Both the position numbers and the translations under genes were made by a program. DNA of 64,000 nt from Chamaecyparis obtusa. Its lineage: Eukaryota > Streptophyta > Pinopsida > Cupressales > Cupressaceae. The stretch spans positions 2,373,501 through 2,437,500 of the forward strand of contig BSBK01000970.1 of the NCBI GenBank assembly GCA_027943335.1, given 5' to 3'. A model generated the notes under the pieces. It was not told the origin of the DNA, made no database searches, and saw only the letters and a program-made list of their open reading frames with translations. Positions 12,269 to 24,115 of the stretch are shown here, in pieces (the first letter of the stretch is position 1; every line of letters begins with the position of its first letter).

Positions 12269-13685
12269 CTTTTGATCACACAATGATTAGTTATTGAGTT
12301 GTCATTGATGTCAAGTATTGACCTAGTGTGGTGAGTGTGTTGTTGAGTATAAGGATGATGATCAAGGTGTTGCGGTAAGTTTCAATTGTAGAAATTATTA
12401 TGGGAGACTTAGGGAAGTCTCTGAATGTTAAATTCATGACCTCTACTATTGATATTGACCAGTAAGAAAGTTATGATCAAATAAAATATAACAATGCAAC
12501 TTCTAGAATAGTTAGTGATAGGTGATAGATGATTTGATTGGTTCTTCAAATCTTTGGTGTTTCTTATAAAGCAGTTATAGGATATGGTGGCTAATACTAT
12601 TTGGATGACTGGAGTGAAGGACAGATGACCGGTGAGCAGAGGTAGAGTTGTTAACAAGTTGAAGTATTTGTGTTCTTGAGCTATAGATGATAAATCTAAA
12701 CGTGATCGGTTTAGATGTTGTAGTGATTTTGGTTATGTCAATCATGATGTAGTGACATTTCTTAAAGATTGGAGGTAATGATCTGGCATCACATTATTTG
12801 ATGCTAGCATGTGGAGAAGATTCAAGAGGAAGCAAGTGTTTGGTCAAAATGTGTCTAATCCCTAGACACAAAATTCTATGTAAATCATTGTGATGGCCGA
12901 AGCGGTGTTGGAAATTTATTTTGTACCTTGAATTTTGTTGTTTGGTGAGTTGGATTCAAGCACGAGGATTGTAAGGTAAATTGTAAGTTGTTGAGGGCAA
13001 TCTTAAGGTGGTGGAAAACTTAAAAGGCTTGATGACCATTATGTATTGGATGAATTTGAAAGTTTTTTGTGTTGGTTGTATGTTGGGAAAGTGTGGTGTA
13101 AAGTGTGAGTTGCAATAAGTGTGTTAAGAAGTGATTATATGCTTCAGTGGATCTGATCAAGTAGTTGTAGTGCTATTCTATAGATCATTATTCTTGTTGT
13201 TCCATAATAGTTACAACAGTCAAAATCCCTTAATCAGGTAGATCCTAGTATGTCCCTATTGTAAATCCTCTAAAAAGTTGGTAGATTAGTTTGTGTTTGA
13301 AGTCCTCTAACAAGGCTACTCTTAATAGGGTAAAGGTCCTAATAGGCCTCGGGGTAAATCCATTAATCAGGTAGCACCAAACAGTGCTTTTGTAAACTCC
13401 TAACAAGGTTAAGCTCCTCATATGGTGTAATTTAGAAGATTACATCATTTAGTGGGTACTAATCCCCATCGTGGATTTTTTTTTATTTGGATTTCCCTGA
13501 GATAAACATTTGTGTCAAGTGTTTCATTATTTTGTGGATGTGATTAAGGTTATAATTTTCATTTTTTTCTATTAAGGTTAAACTTGTGAATGCTATTGTA
13601 AAGTTTAAGTGGTTGAAAAAGCTGGATAATTGGCTAATTACTGATTCACTCCTCCCCTCTTAGTAATTGGATCTCAGAATTGACA
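12269..13685 (+). repeat. Copia B 5' LTR, 5'-truncated
   Basis: Matches 18173-19624, for example TCAAGTATTGACCTAGTG near 12311 against TCAAGTATTGAACTAGTG near 18216. It ends AATTGACA directly before the primer site. Substitutions are frequent, so the copy is old. Confidence 0.85.
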
Positions 13686-13687
13686 AT

Positions 13688-13703
13688 TGGTGTAAGAGCT
13701 AAG
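13688..13703 (+). promoter_or_regulatory. Copia B primer binding site, degenerate
   Basis: TGGTGTAAGAGCTAAG lies two bases after the LTR. It differs from the Met-initiator site TGGTATCAGAGC at two positions. Confidence 0.75.
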
Positions 13704-13750
13704 TTCCTCTATTGTGGTGAAGCTTAATAGCTTGTGGAAAATATCCAAAG

Positions 13751-15011
13751 ATGATGAGAAAGGAAGGTCCCAAATTCACAAGAGAGAACTATTCAATATG
13801 GTGCAGTCAGATGAAGCTATATCTCAAAGGTATGAGTGATCTGTACTGGAATCATGTGGTTACAAAATATACTATCCCTTCAGGAGTCCTACCATCAGAT
13901 CAATTGAAGATAAGACAAGAATATACTCCTACTATGAAAGCTATTGCAAGTACTATTTACGATGCAAATTTTATACATGTCAAAGACTTGGATACCGCTC
14001 ATGAGATGTGGGAGAAGTTGAGAACTATTTATGGTGGAGATACACATGTGTAGAAGGCAAAAGTTGATAGTTTGAAAGAAAAATATGATGAAATGAGAAT
14101 GCAATAATATGAGAACATAGAGAAATATAGTTAGAGAATCAAAGAGGTTGTTGTTGCTATCCGAGGTGCTGGTGGTAATATTCCTAAGGAGGATGTGGTA
14201 AAAAAAAGTGTTGAGAACTCTTTTAACTCAGTATGATGTGAGAGTTTTAGTTATTCAAGTGCTAAGATCTCTATGAACTATTTTTGTTACTCTTGATGCT
14301 TTAATAGGAAAGCTGACTGCATTTAAATTAAATAGTTATGATAATAGCATGCCTAAAGTAGAAGATGATTTCAAGTCATCATTGACTCTTGTGTCGTATA
14401 GGAAAGGAAATGAATCATCTAAGAGTCCTTCATTATTTTACTCTAATGATTATGACTATGTCATGTTTGAAGAAAGAGATCAGGAAGAATTGGAAGCAGT
14501 ATTTGCTAAAAGACTGCCTAGAGGAAAAGGTAAATATAAGGGTAAGCTACCTTTGAAATACTTTGCATATAATAAGATTGGACATATTGCCTCTAGATGT
14601 TCTAATAATGATAGGAAGGAGAGGCCAAGGAGATTTAAGGACAAGAACAAGAAAGTTTGTTACCTTGCTGAGGAATGTGTTACTAATGAAGAATCTGATG
14701 GAAGAGATGAAGAAGAAATTGTCTTTGTTGTAGTGAAGGAATAACCCTTAGAAGAAGGTGAGAAAGCTTTGGTATATAACATGAATCATAATGGAGACTG
14801 GATTATTGAAAGTGGATGCACTCATCGTATGATCAGTAACAGAAGCAAATTTATCAAGAAGGGGGAATGTGATGGAGGTTTAGTAAGATTCAGTAATGTT
14901 GATCCATGTATGGTGAAAGGTAAACTATCCATTGCTTTAAATGATAAGACAAATTGTGATGATTTTTATTGGGTTGATGGTTTGAAATGCAACTTGTTAA
15001 GTGTTGTTTAG
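13751..15011 (+). pseudogene. Copia B gag and protease
   Basis: Gag starts at ATG 13751 or 13754 (MMRKEGPKFTRENYSIWCSQMK), a Copia gag N-terminus. It is cut by a stop at 14051-14053 and shifts near 14200-14220. From 14349 the acidic C-terminal gag leads to the zinc-knuckle position. That site reads YFAYNKIGHIASRC, where relatives have CFACNKIGHIASRC, so two metal-binding cysteines are tyrosines and the knuckle is lost. The protease part (14769-15011) has WIIESGCTHRM; the catalytic aspartate codon is GAA (14808-14810). NLLSVV follows and is cut by TAG. Gag would package RNA and the protease would mature the polyprotein, but neither site is intact. Confidence 0.88.
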
Positions 15012-17475
15012 TTAAACAATATAGGATATAGATTGGAGTTCAATGTAGGTATATGCAGGATCATTGGGAAATCAAGAGAATTGATTGCTACCAGTGAACA
15101 AAATAAAGGTAACTTATTCCATTTGAATTCTACAATTAAGAGTTTTGTGATTGCTAAGGTAGAAAACTATTGGTTATGGCATAAAAGGTTTTGTCATGTA
15201 AATTTTGATAACCCAGTTAAAGTTAGTAAGATGAAGATAGTGAGAGGTTTGCCTGACCTAGTGAAGCCAACCAATGTAATGTGTAAATAGTGTCAGCTTG
15301 GGAAGTTAACTAGTTCAATTTTTATCAATAAAAATTACTCTTATGAAAGTATCTTGGATATGGTTCATACCGATCTGTGTGGTCCAATGAGAACTCAAAG
15401 ATACTATGGTGATAGATATTTCATGTTGCTTGTTGATGATTATTCTAGAATGATGTGGGTTATTTTTCTTAAGGAAAAATAAAAAGCTTTTTACATGTTC
15501 AAGATCTACAAAGCTACAGTGGATAAGGAGACCAATAAGACCCTAAAATATCTTCGATCTAATAGAGGGGGTGAGTTTATTTCACACGAGTTTATTTCAT
15601 ATTGTAAAGAACATGGAGTGAAAAGGTAGACATCAGCTCCTAGAACACCTCAACAAAATTGCATTGTTGAAAGAAGAAACAAATCTATCATTGATTGTGC
15701 CAAAACATTAATGATTTAGAAAGGGGTTGCATACTTTTTTTGAAGAGAAGTAGTGAGCACTGCTATTTATACATTGAATAGAGTTTAATTGAAGAAAGGT
15801 ACAAACAAAACTCCATATGAGTTGTGGCATGGTCGATCCCTTAGTGTAAGTTGTTTCAAAGTTTTTGGAAGTAGATGTTACATAAAAAGAGATGAACATT
15901 CGGGAAAGTTTGATCCAAGAAGTGATGAGGGAATATTCTTAGGATATTCCACAAAGAGAAAAGCCTAAAAGTGATTAAACAAGAGAAAAAATAAGATAGT
16001 GGAAAGTTCTAATATGAGAGTAGATGAATTTTGTGAACGAAATGATGAATCCAAGAAGAAGGAACTTGATGACTATTATGGGTTTGTATATGTACAACTA
16101 GTGGAGCAAAGAACTATAGTAGAACCAATGGAGAGAGAAGATAATGAACAAGAACTGATTCAAGAGGTTGAAGGTAATCCAAGACATGAACAAGTATTGC
16201 CAAGGTATGTGAAACTAAATTATTCACCTTATCAAATTATTGTTGATAGAAATGTTGGTGTTTTAACAATAAAAAATGAAAGAGAAAGTACATGTTTGTT
16301 ATATGAACTTGAACCTAAAACTATGAAAGATGCATTGAAAGTTGATGATTGGTCAAAGAATTGGAGCAAATCGATAAAAACAAAACCTAGATATTAGTAC
16401 CCAAACTGGTGGACAAGAATGTAATCAGTAGTAAGTGGATTTTCACTTGTGGCTAGACTTGAAGGTGTAAGGATATTGCTTGCATATGTTTCTTACAAAG
16501 GATTCAATATATATTAAATGGATGTTAAGTATACATTGAACAACCAAAAGGATTTTCTAATGAAGAAGGTAAGAACATGGTGTGCAAATTACATAAAGAT
16601 TTATATGGATTGAAGTAATCACCCAGAGTATGGTATGAGAGATTGAACTCATATCTAATTCAGATTAGTTTTACAACGACAAGTGACAATAGTAATGTAT
16701 ATTTGAAGATTGAGAAAGATGATAGGTTACTGATTGCATAAATATTTGTTGATGATATCATTTTTGGTGGTAATGAAGTGATGAGTATATCATTTTCATA
16801 AGAAATGAGGAAATAATTTGATATATCTATGATTGGTGAGATCAAATTCTTTATTGGATTGTAGGTTCAACATTTGAAAAAGGGTATCTACATCAGTTAG
16901 TCCAAATATGTGAAAGAGATATTGAAAACATCTAGGTAGTAAACTCAAAACCAGTTGGTACCCCTATGGCAACTAGTTGCAAATTATCAAAAGAGGATGA
17001 TTCTAAAGAGGTGGATGAGAATCTTTACCGATCCATGATAGGTTATCTACAATATGTAGTGCACAATAAATCAGATATTACACAGGCAGTTGGATTAAAG
17101 TGGCTAGATTTTCTTCTAATCCTAAGGAATCAAATTTGATTGCGGTGAAGAGAATCTTTAGATATCTTAAGGGAATTGAAGATTATGGTCTTTGGTATGG
17201 AAATAAAGGTGATTTTTCATTAAGTGTATTTATTGATGTTGATTGGGTAGGAAATGTTGATGATAGGAATAACACAAGTGGAGGTGCACTCTTTCTTGGA
17301 GATAACTTGTATCCTAGACAAGCAAGAAGCATAATTGTATATCATAGTCAACAACTAAAGCCAAATATGTTGTTGTTGTAATTAATTATACATAGGTTGT
17401 GTGGATTAAGAAGATTCTAGAAGGAATTTAGGAAAAGGTAATTGAACCGATGGTTTTCTATTGTGACAATACAAG

Positions 17476-17519
<44 letters not shown>

Positions 17520-17720
17520 GGTGATGCACTCTAAGACTAAGCATATAGCTATCAAATATCATTTTCTTAGAGAACAAGTACAAGAGTAGAAAGTAAAGTT
17601 GGAGTATGTGCCAACCAAGGAGTAGGTTACTGATATTTTCACAAAACCATTAACTAAGGATGCTTTTGAGTATCTAAGAGGTAAGTTAGGGGTTATTCCC
17701 CTATCTTATTTGAATTAAAA
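15012..17720 (+). pseudogene. Copia B integrase, reverse transcriptase and RNase H
   Basis: Readable Copia pol with many stops. Integrase: LWHKRFCHVNFDN near 15175, MVHTDLCGPMRT near 15360, SNRGGEF near 15560 (normally SDRGGE, so the second catalytic aspartate is asparagine), and PQQNCIVERRNK near 15650. A linker ORF lies at 15999-16397. RT: MVCKLHKDLYGLK near 16575 and an intact FVDDIIFGG near 16745. RNase H: YLKGIEDYGLWYGNKGDF near 17165 and DVDWVGNVDDRNNTSGG near 17235. A TA microsatellite interrupts RNase H at 17480-17517. The end of the frame near 17710 retains a decayed IFTKPL-like C-terminus. Frameshifts occur near 16440, 16960 and after 17380. Confidence 0.85.
17480..17517. repeat. 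(TA)n microsatellite inside Copia B RNase H
   Basis: About 18 uninterrupted TA units inside coding sequence, between the parts coding for a CDN(T)S-like motif and the H(S)K(T)KH-like motif. Confidence 0.95.
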
Positions 17721-18105
17721 TAAGTTGTTGTTGCATCAATCCAAGCGTATCCAGTGAATAATTTTATGTTTGGATTGATGTTTGGAGGCTACTCCTTAGG
17801 AGGAGGAGTCTATGAAGTGGTGTTTTGAGTTGATTTAGGTATAATAAAGAAGATATAATGTTTGTTTGATGACTTTGGCATTATTGTCAAAGGGGGAGAG
17901 TAAGTAAGGGAGTGAAAGCAAGGAAGAGATGCAAGGAGATTATTCAGAATTACAAAAGGAAAGTTGTAGATGAGAGAAGTTCAGTCAAAGGAGAGTAATT
18001 GCAAGATCAAGTGAAAGATAGAAGTGGGAACATTTTTTTGTTCCTAATGTTATTGGCATTGATGATAGTGTTGTCATGAAGAGAAGAGAGTGTTGCCATC
18101 AATGC

Positions 18106-18118
18106 AAAAGTGGGAGAT
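18106..18118 (+). promoter_or_regulatory. Copia B polypurine tract
   Basis: AAAAGTGGGAGAT lies directly before the 3' LTR start TGTCAGC, the usual Copia arrangement. Confidence 0.8.
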
Positions 18119-19624
18119 TGTCAGCATAACTGATGTTGTGATAGTAAGTGATTTATGGAGTTGCAATGATGTAGATTTGATTGCATGATGATCAATTATT
18201 GAGTTGTCATCGATGTCAAGTATTGAACTAGTGTTGCTAGTATGTTGCTGAGTACAAGGATGATGATCAAGGTGTTGTGGTAAGTTTTAGTTGCAATGAT
18301 TCTTATGGTAGACTTAAGGATGTCTAAGGATGTTAAATGCATGACCATTATTATTGATATTGACTGGTAATAATGTTATGATCAAATGAAGTATAACAAT
18401 GCAACTGCTCGAATAGCTAGTGACAAGCGATAAGTGATTTGATTAGTTTGTCAAATATTTGGTGTTTCTTGGAATGTGCTTACAGGATATGGTGGCTAAA
18501 AATGTTTGGATGCAATAGTTGTAATCACAACTAATTTGGATGACTGGAGTCAAGGATAAATGACTAGTGAGTAGAGTCAAAGTTGTTAATAGGTTGAAGT
18601 ATTTGTGTTCTTGAGCTATAGATGATAAATATTTGATCGGTGATTGGTTTAGTTGTTGTGGTGATTTCGGTTAAGTCAGTCATGATCTAGTGACATGTCT
18701 TAAAGATTAGAGGTGATGATCTGGCATCAAATTGTTCATTTCTAGTGTGGAGAAGATTCAAGAGGAAGCAAGTATTTGGTCAAAATGTGTTTGAACCCTA
18801 TACACAAAATTCTATGTAAATTATTATGTTTCCCAATGCAATGTTGGAGATTTATTGTGTACATTAAATTTTGTTGTTTGGTGCATTGGATTCAAGTGCG
18901 AAGATTGTAAGTTGTTTAGGGAAATCTTAAGGTGATGGAAAACTTAAATGGATTGATGAACAACATATATTGAATGAAGTTGAAAGTTTTTAGTGTTGAT
19001 TATGTGCTGGGCGAGTGTGGTATAAAGTGTGAGTTGCAATCAAGGCAGCGCGAAGATAAGTGTGTTAAGAAGTGATTGTGTGCTTTAGGAGATCTGATCA
19101 AGTAGAGGTAGCTCTATTCTACAAATCATTGTTCATGTTGTTCCCTAATATTTACAACAGTCAAAATCTCTTAATCAAGTGGATCCTAGCATGTCCCTAT
19201 TATAAATCCTCTAACAAGGTGGCACATTATTTTGTATTTGAGTCCTTTAACAAGGCTACTCTTAATAGGGTAAATGTTGTAATAGGCCTAGAGGTAAATC
19301 CCTTAACTAGGTAGCACATAACAATGCTTTTGTAAACTCATAACAGGGTTAAGCTCCTCACAGATGTACTTCTAAAGAGTACATCATTTAGTGGGTACTA
19401 ATACACACTGTGGTTTTTTCGTAATTTGGGTTTCCATGAGATAAACATCTATGTCAAGTGTTTCATTATTTTGTGGATGTGCTTAAGGTTATAATTTTCA
19501 TTTGCTTCTATTAAGGTTAGACTTGTGAATGCCATTGTAAAGTTTAAGTGGTTGAAAATTTTGGATAATTGGTTGATTATTAATTCACCCCTCCCCTCTT
19601 AGTAATCTGATATTGGGATTAACA
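18119..19624 (+). repeat. Copia B 3' LTR
   Basis: Complete 1506-bp copy, TGTCAGC to ATTAACA. The next five bases are ATAAG; the matching left pentamer is lost with the truncated 5' LTR. Its second half carries several CTAACAAGG-like motifs. Confidence 0.87.
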
Positions 19625-20522
19625 ATAAGGAACAAAATGGATTTGGGAGGTGGGAGATATTTAGAAGGAGGGATAGCAATTTTGGATGCCAACTTGGATT
19701 TTGTTTGGGACATTATGCTTCAAGAAGTCACTTGGGAATCCACATAGATTTTCATTTTTCATTCTTCTATGGGTCTTTGGAATGCATTAGTTGCACAAAA
19801 GATTTAGGAATTCATATGGATTTTAACTTTTCTTTTTGCTTCATTGGCCTTTGCAGCGTTTTGGATTTTTTATTTATTTATTGGATATTTGTGTTTACAT
19901 GTTGATTAGACTAGACATGTTGATCCTTGACTACATTTGAATTTTTGGACTTACATTCTTTATGTTTGACATCCAAATTTATTGGAAAATGAATCAGATT
20001 CATAGATGGATATGAATGATATGGAGGTATTTTGGAAGGATGGAAGGTTCTAAAAGATGTTTGCCTTTGCTAAGCTTGATTTAGGAAAAGGATAAGTGGA
20101 TTGTGAGATAGTGGATGAACATATGGACTTAATATGGATGGAAGGGATGAATGGGAAGTAATATGTTTGGATGTCGATTTTAAAGGGATACCACCTTCCT
20201 AAGAGTGATATATTTAGCTAAGGCCATGACCATTAGAATTTTATTTGACGTGAAAGGTTCTAATATACCTTTTGTGTGAAGGTTTAACCCTTTGACTTGA
20301 TAATGTTTGCTTTGACTAATGGGATACTTTCTACAAAATGTGAGTCCATTTTGAGGAGGATGTGGTATGGAAGAAACAATAGGATCATGAAAGTGGAGGA
20401 ACATGTTTGACTTGTATGGGGTTCATGAACAAGTTGTGTTGACATGTTGGGACCATGAGGGGGACCAAGAGGAACAATCGAATTGTAAATAAAATAAAAA
20501 GAGAGATAGATAAAGAAGATGA
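19625..20522. other. Non-coding stretch
   Basis: G- and T-rich sequence on the plus strand. I see no gene, no paired repeat and no element terminus until 20523. Confidence 0.5.
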
Positions 20523-21080
20523 TGTTACCATGAGAAAAAAAACAAAAAAAAACTAGGATTAAGCACCCAAAAACCAAGCCAAGGAGATAAGAATCTCTTG
20601 AAAGGGGAAAAGAAAAGAAAAACCCCTTGTGATATAATAAATGAGACCAGAGAGAGAGAGAGAGATGAAAATTACAATAACTTCATCACCAAAAATGAGA
20701 GAGGATCATCACTTAAATAGATATGAGGAGATGAGTTACTATGTAACTCCCAAGTATATGAATGCAACAATTCATAATAGGTGTGTGCCAAGTGTCTCAA
20801 TCCTCTTAAGGAGGATAAATTAAAAAGATAAATTATGTAAAATGACTTGTCCTCCCACTTGGACTAGAGGACAAATTACATGTAAGGATTCCATAGGAAT
20901 CTCCTAATTACAATAAGAGAAGGATACCTTGGTTTATCCTCAAATACATATCTAAATACAACCAAGGAAAGATTAACTATTCTAACACCCCCCTTAATGT
21001 TTACTCTAGGAGTTTACATCAATGAGAATTAAACCTAATTTTTATAAAAATCTGCAACTTGAAGTTCAACTTTATGGTAC
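20523..21080 (-). mobile_element. Copia D: 3' LTR and end of internal region, interrupted by the Gypsy
   Basis: The LTR is 20523-20987 and in element sense runs TGTTAGAATAG to CATGGTAACA (465 bp). It is followed on the plus strand by CCCCCCTTAA at 20988-20997, the complement of a polypurine tract. The next 80 bases on the minus strand read like the decayed C-terminus of Copia RNase H (VELQVADFYKN). The Gypsy element then starts at 21081. The rest of Copia D should lie right of 33266, but I could not recognise it there. Confidence 0.6.
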
Positions 21081-23732
21081 TATTGACACAATCAATTCTT
21101 GAGGAATATTTTTCAATTTTATCACAAGAATAGTTGCTGCTGGTTGTGTGTGTCATTGTAATAGGGCCATCACACATATGTACACTCAAGAATCCCAAAA
21201 TCCAATTCTCCATTGGAGAACTTTGGGTTTGTAGATCAGGTTCAGTCTCACATAAATAGGAACATCAACAAAAGTAAAGAAGTCAAATGTATCTACAAAA
21301 GGCACAAAGATCGACATAGGCTACCCTGACAAAGTCATCGGTATAACATATGTTAGCAATAAAGAGAGATTGGAGTTAGATTGATGATTAATAAAAATAT
21401 TTCTATATGTCACACCGAGGATGTTTCACCAAGGTTTATGAGTTTCAATGGCATTGTTGTGTGTATGGAAAAGCGGTTTCCACAGGCTAGTTTATGACAT
21501 CTTGATGCAAATATAACATATGACATATCCCACATTGGTGATGCATAGTGCTACATTTGTACTTTTATATGTTAGCTCTCACTTATTCACTTTCCAAAGG
21601 CACATCGCATTTTGGCAGGGGGCATACACGCACAAGGCTAAGTCGATGTGGAGTTGATTACTAACTTTGATGCACTTAGAAGCAGACAAAGACAATTTTT
21701 GGAAAGCAAGAGATGAAGTGGACTTTAAATGTGGTAGGAGAAGAAAAATCAGAGGGTGCCACATGGCACTTGCTAACGAGTTGGCTGATGACTAGTTTGG
21801 GGTGACAGTGTGTATGACTTCATTGGTCAGTTTGTCGGTTAGAGCTGGAGGTCTTAAAGGCACGTAATGGTCAGGTTGACGGGTAGCATAAATTCGAAAG
21901 GCTAAAAGGAGGGTCAATGTTGGCAATTTTGAAGATATGAAATGGTTTAGATGGCAGTTGGCATGACTTCAGCGGTTAAGTATACAATTAAGATTGAAGG
22001 GTCACAAGGTTATGAATGCAGTTTGCACAGCTTCAAGTGGCTAGGTCAAATGTTGGAGCTAGCAGTTATGAAGGGGTTTGGCTGATAATTAGCATGACTT
22101 CAACGATTATGTTAGTGATATGGGATGAAGGTCACAAAGTTACGAAGGGGTTTGGCTGACAGTTGGCGTGACTTCGTGAGTTATGACTATGGTCAATAGA
22201 GTACATTCTAAAGCTATGACATTGACATCAGGTAGTTTGCAGGACATCGCGAGGTTTGCTTGGATGTTCATTGTGGTGGTTATGATGTCACGTTGGTGCA
22301 CCAAGCGATCAGGCATAGCTTCTCAAGGTTAGGTCCATGGTTAAAGAGAAAGGTCATGAAGTTACACACATGGTTAAGATAGCGGTTGGTGTGACTTTGA
22401 CAGTTAAAATCATAGCTAGGATATGGGGGTTCTAAGGTTACGCTAGCAGTCTATGTAACTTTGCAAGAGGAAGACTATGCCAACTACCAATGAAGATAAT
22501 CCATGTGGATGTACCAGATAAAATTAGTATAGATTTATATTCCCAGGGATATAATATCAGTAATCAAGTGTATACAACAAGATTTCAACTAATTTTTTAA
22601 ATGCCAACGGTCATAGTTATGAAACTCAATGACCATCTGCAGACTAATGGAGCAATTATGGATTGAAGACAACTTGCATTTGGATTTTCTTATGTTTTCT
22701 AGATTTTCATTATGTAATCTAGGAATTGTAGTCGTTGACATAGAATATGTTTTTCTTTATGAGGAGTCGTGTTAATTTGAAGATTGTTTGCATCCTTTCA
22801 TTTGCATATAAATGAGGATACCAAAATCAACAAGGGCTCTCATAACACAACACAACATAGCATAAGATAAGATATAATAGAGGAAGATCAAGGACTGCAA
22901 CATGAACTCTTATATACTATTTTTCAAAATCAATACAAGATAAGTGTTTTCTCTCACTTGTGTTAATAAGTTTTCAATTCTTTTCAATTATTCCCTTGGA
23001 TAAATCTATTTCATAGATTGTTTCATTATGAAAATTATTATGTTATTATAATCTGAAATTAAATTTACAGTTTGAGCATCAGATAAAAGGATTGGTTGCT
23101 AAACTTTTATCTATTCTATTGGTCTCTCAAAGTAGAGTTAACTTTAGTAGAATTGGCTGTAAACTCATTTTTTTATTATAATCCATATAGAAGCCCTTGA
23201 AATTATGGTCTTTTTTTTAATAACAAGTTATTAAAACTATCCTCAAGGTTATATGTAGGATTGAAATTGAATTGACTCTATTGCCCAAGTAGAAGCAAGG
23301 CATTGATCTTATCCATTATTGGATACATTCATTTGGTTCATTGTTTAAAGTTTTGGGATATTCTATTCATCATTCATTCATTTTATACATGTTTTATCAA
23401 ACATTCTTACGCAATTAACCAAAGTATTCAAGTTTTTGCAGCATTCAATACCCTATAGTTGTGATATTCACAATCGCATTCATCTCAAGAATTCACTTTC
23501 CAACTTGAGAGAATACCCAAGTTCTATAGATCTACTATCTTCTATAAAAATCCTTCAACCAATACATTTGGTTGAGGTATATGCCCACCAACCTTGGTCC
23601 CACAAAGCCAAAATTGCAGAGGTTCCAACCTTATGCTTGGTTGAACATGTCAGTTGGCCAAATCACTTTGATTTCCCACCATTGGATTGGAAAGTCCATA
23701 GGAAATCCAATCTATTGATTTGAGCACTAATA
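21081..23732 (+). repeat. Gypsy (Tat-like) 5' LTR
   Basis: Direct repeat of 30607-33266. Both copies carry TTGACACAATCAATTCTTG at the start and CCAATCTATTGATTTGAGCA close to the end. It contains degenerate 60-75-bp tandem units in its middle. Confidence 0.88.
21770..22470. repeat. Degenerate tandem units inside the Tat-like LTR
   Basis: Units of about 55-75 bp share a core like GGCTGACAGTTGGCGTGACTTC, then a GGTTA(T/A)-like phrase, then GGTCA(C/T)(A/G)AAGTTA. The clearest two start near 22077 and 22150. The same block recurs in the 3' LTR at about 31310-32010, so it predates the insertion. Confidence 0.65.
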
Positions 23733-23735
23733 GAT

Positions 23736-23753
23736 TGACGACTGTACTAGGGA
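23736..23753 (+). promoter_or_regulatory. Gypsy (Tat-like) primer binding site
   Basis: TGACGACTGTACTAGGGA begins three bases after the LTR. It resembles TGGCGACTC(T/C)NCTGGGGA seen in plant Tat/Ogre-type elements, which I recall as a tRNA-Arg site; not checked against a tRNA set. Confidence 0.55.
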
Positions 23754-24115
23754 TAGAGATTGTAAAGAACCCTTTAAGAATTTTTGGTATTAGACTAGTA
23801 GAGAGTAGTGGGCATTTACTTGATTTTTTGAAGCATCTGATAGTTTTCTAAAGTTTTAATTTTGTAGAGATTCTAATTGCTTTGCTTGCCCCATTTGAGT
23901 CGCACAATATCAAAATATTGGAAACTCTATTGGGGAGTTGTTTGTAAAAAAATCATTTAGAATTTCTAGTGTTACATTAAAGATTCTACTGGAAGAAAAG
24001 AACTCAGAATTATCACAATTTTTTCCTTGAAATTGAGGTGACGACTCTAATATGATATATGTAGTGTTTTGTTAAGAGAATAAAGAATAATCCTAGGCAC
24101 GTATTTGTCATATAC
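23754..24115 (+). other. Gypsy (Tat-like) untranslated leader
   Basis: Sequence between primer site and first gag-like ORF. It has no coding signal and fits the leader of such elements. Confidence 0.5.

Larger units (their letters stand above)
12269..19624 (+). mobile_element. Copia B: decayed Ty1/Copia LTR retrotransposon
   Basis: A 7.4-kb plus-strand element. Direct repeats at 12269-13685 and 18119-19624 flank a Copia gag-protease-integrase-RT-RNase H series with many stops and frameshifts. The 5' LTR lacks about the first 55 bp of the 3' LTR (TGTCAGCATAACTGATG), so the left junction is truncated and no target duplication can be tested. LTR motif content and the gag-protease sequence are close to Copia C at 42-48 kb, so both are probably the same lineage. 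Confidence 0.88.
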
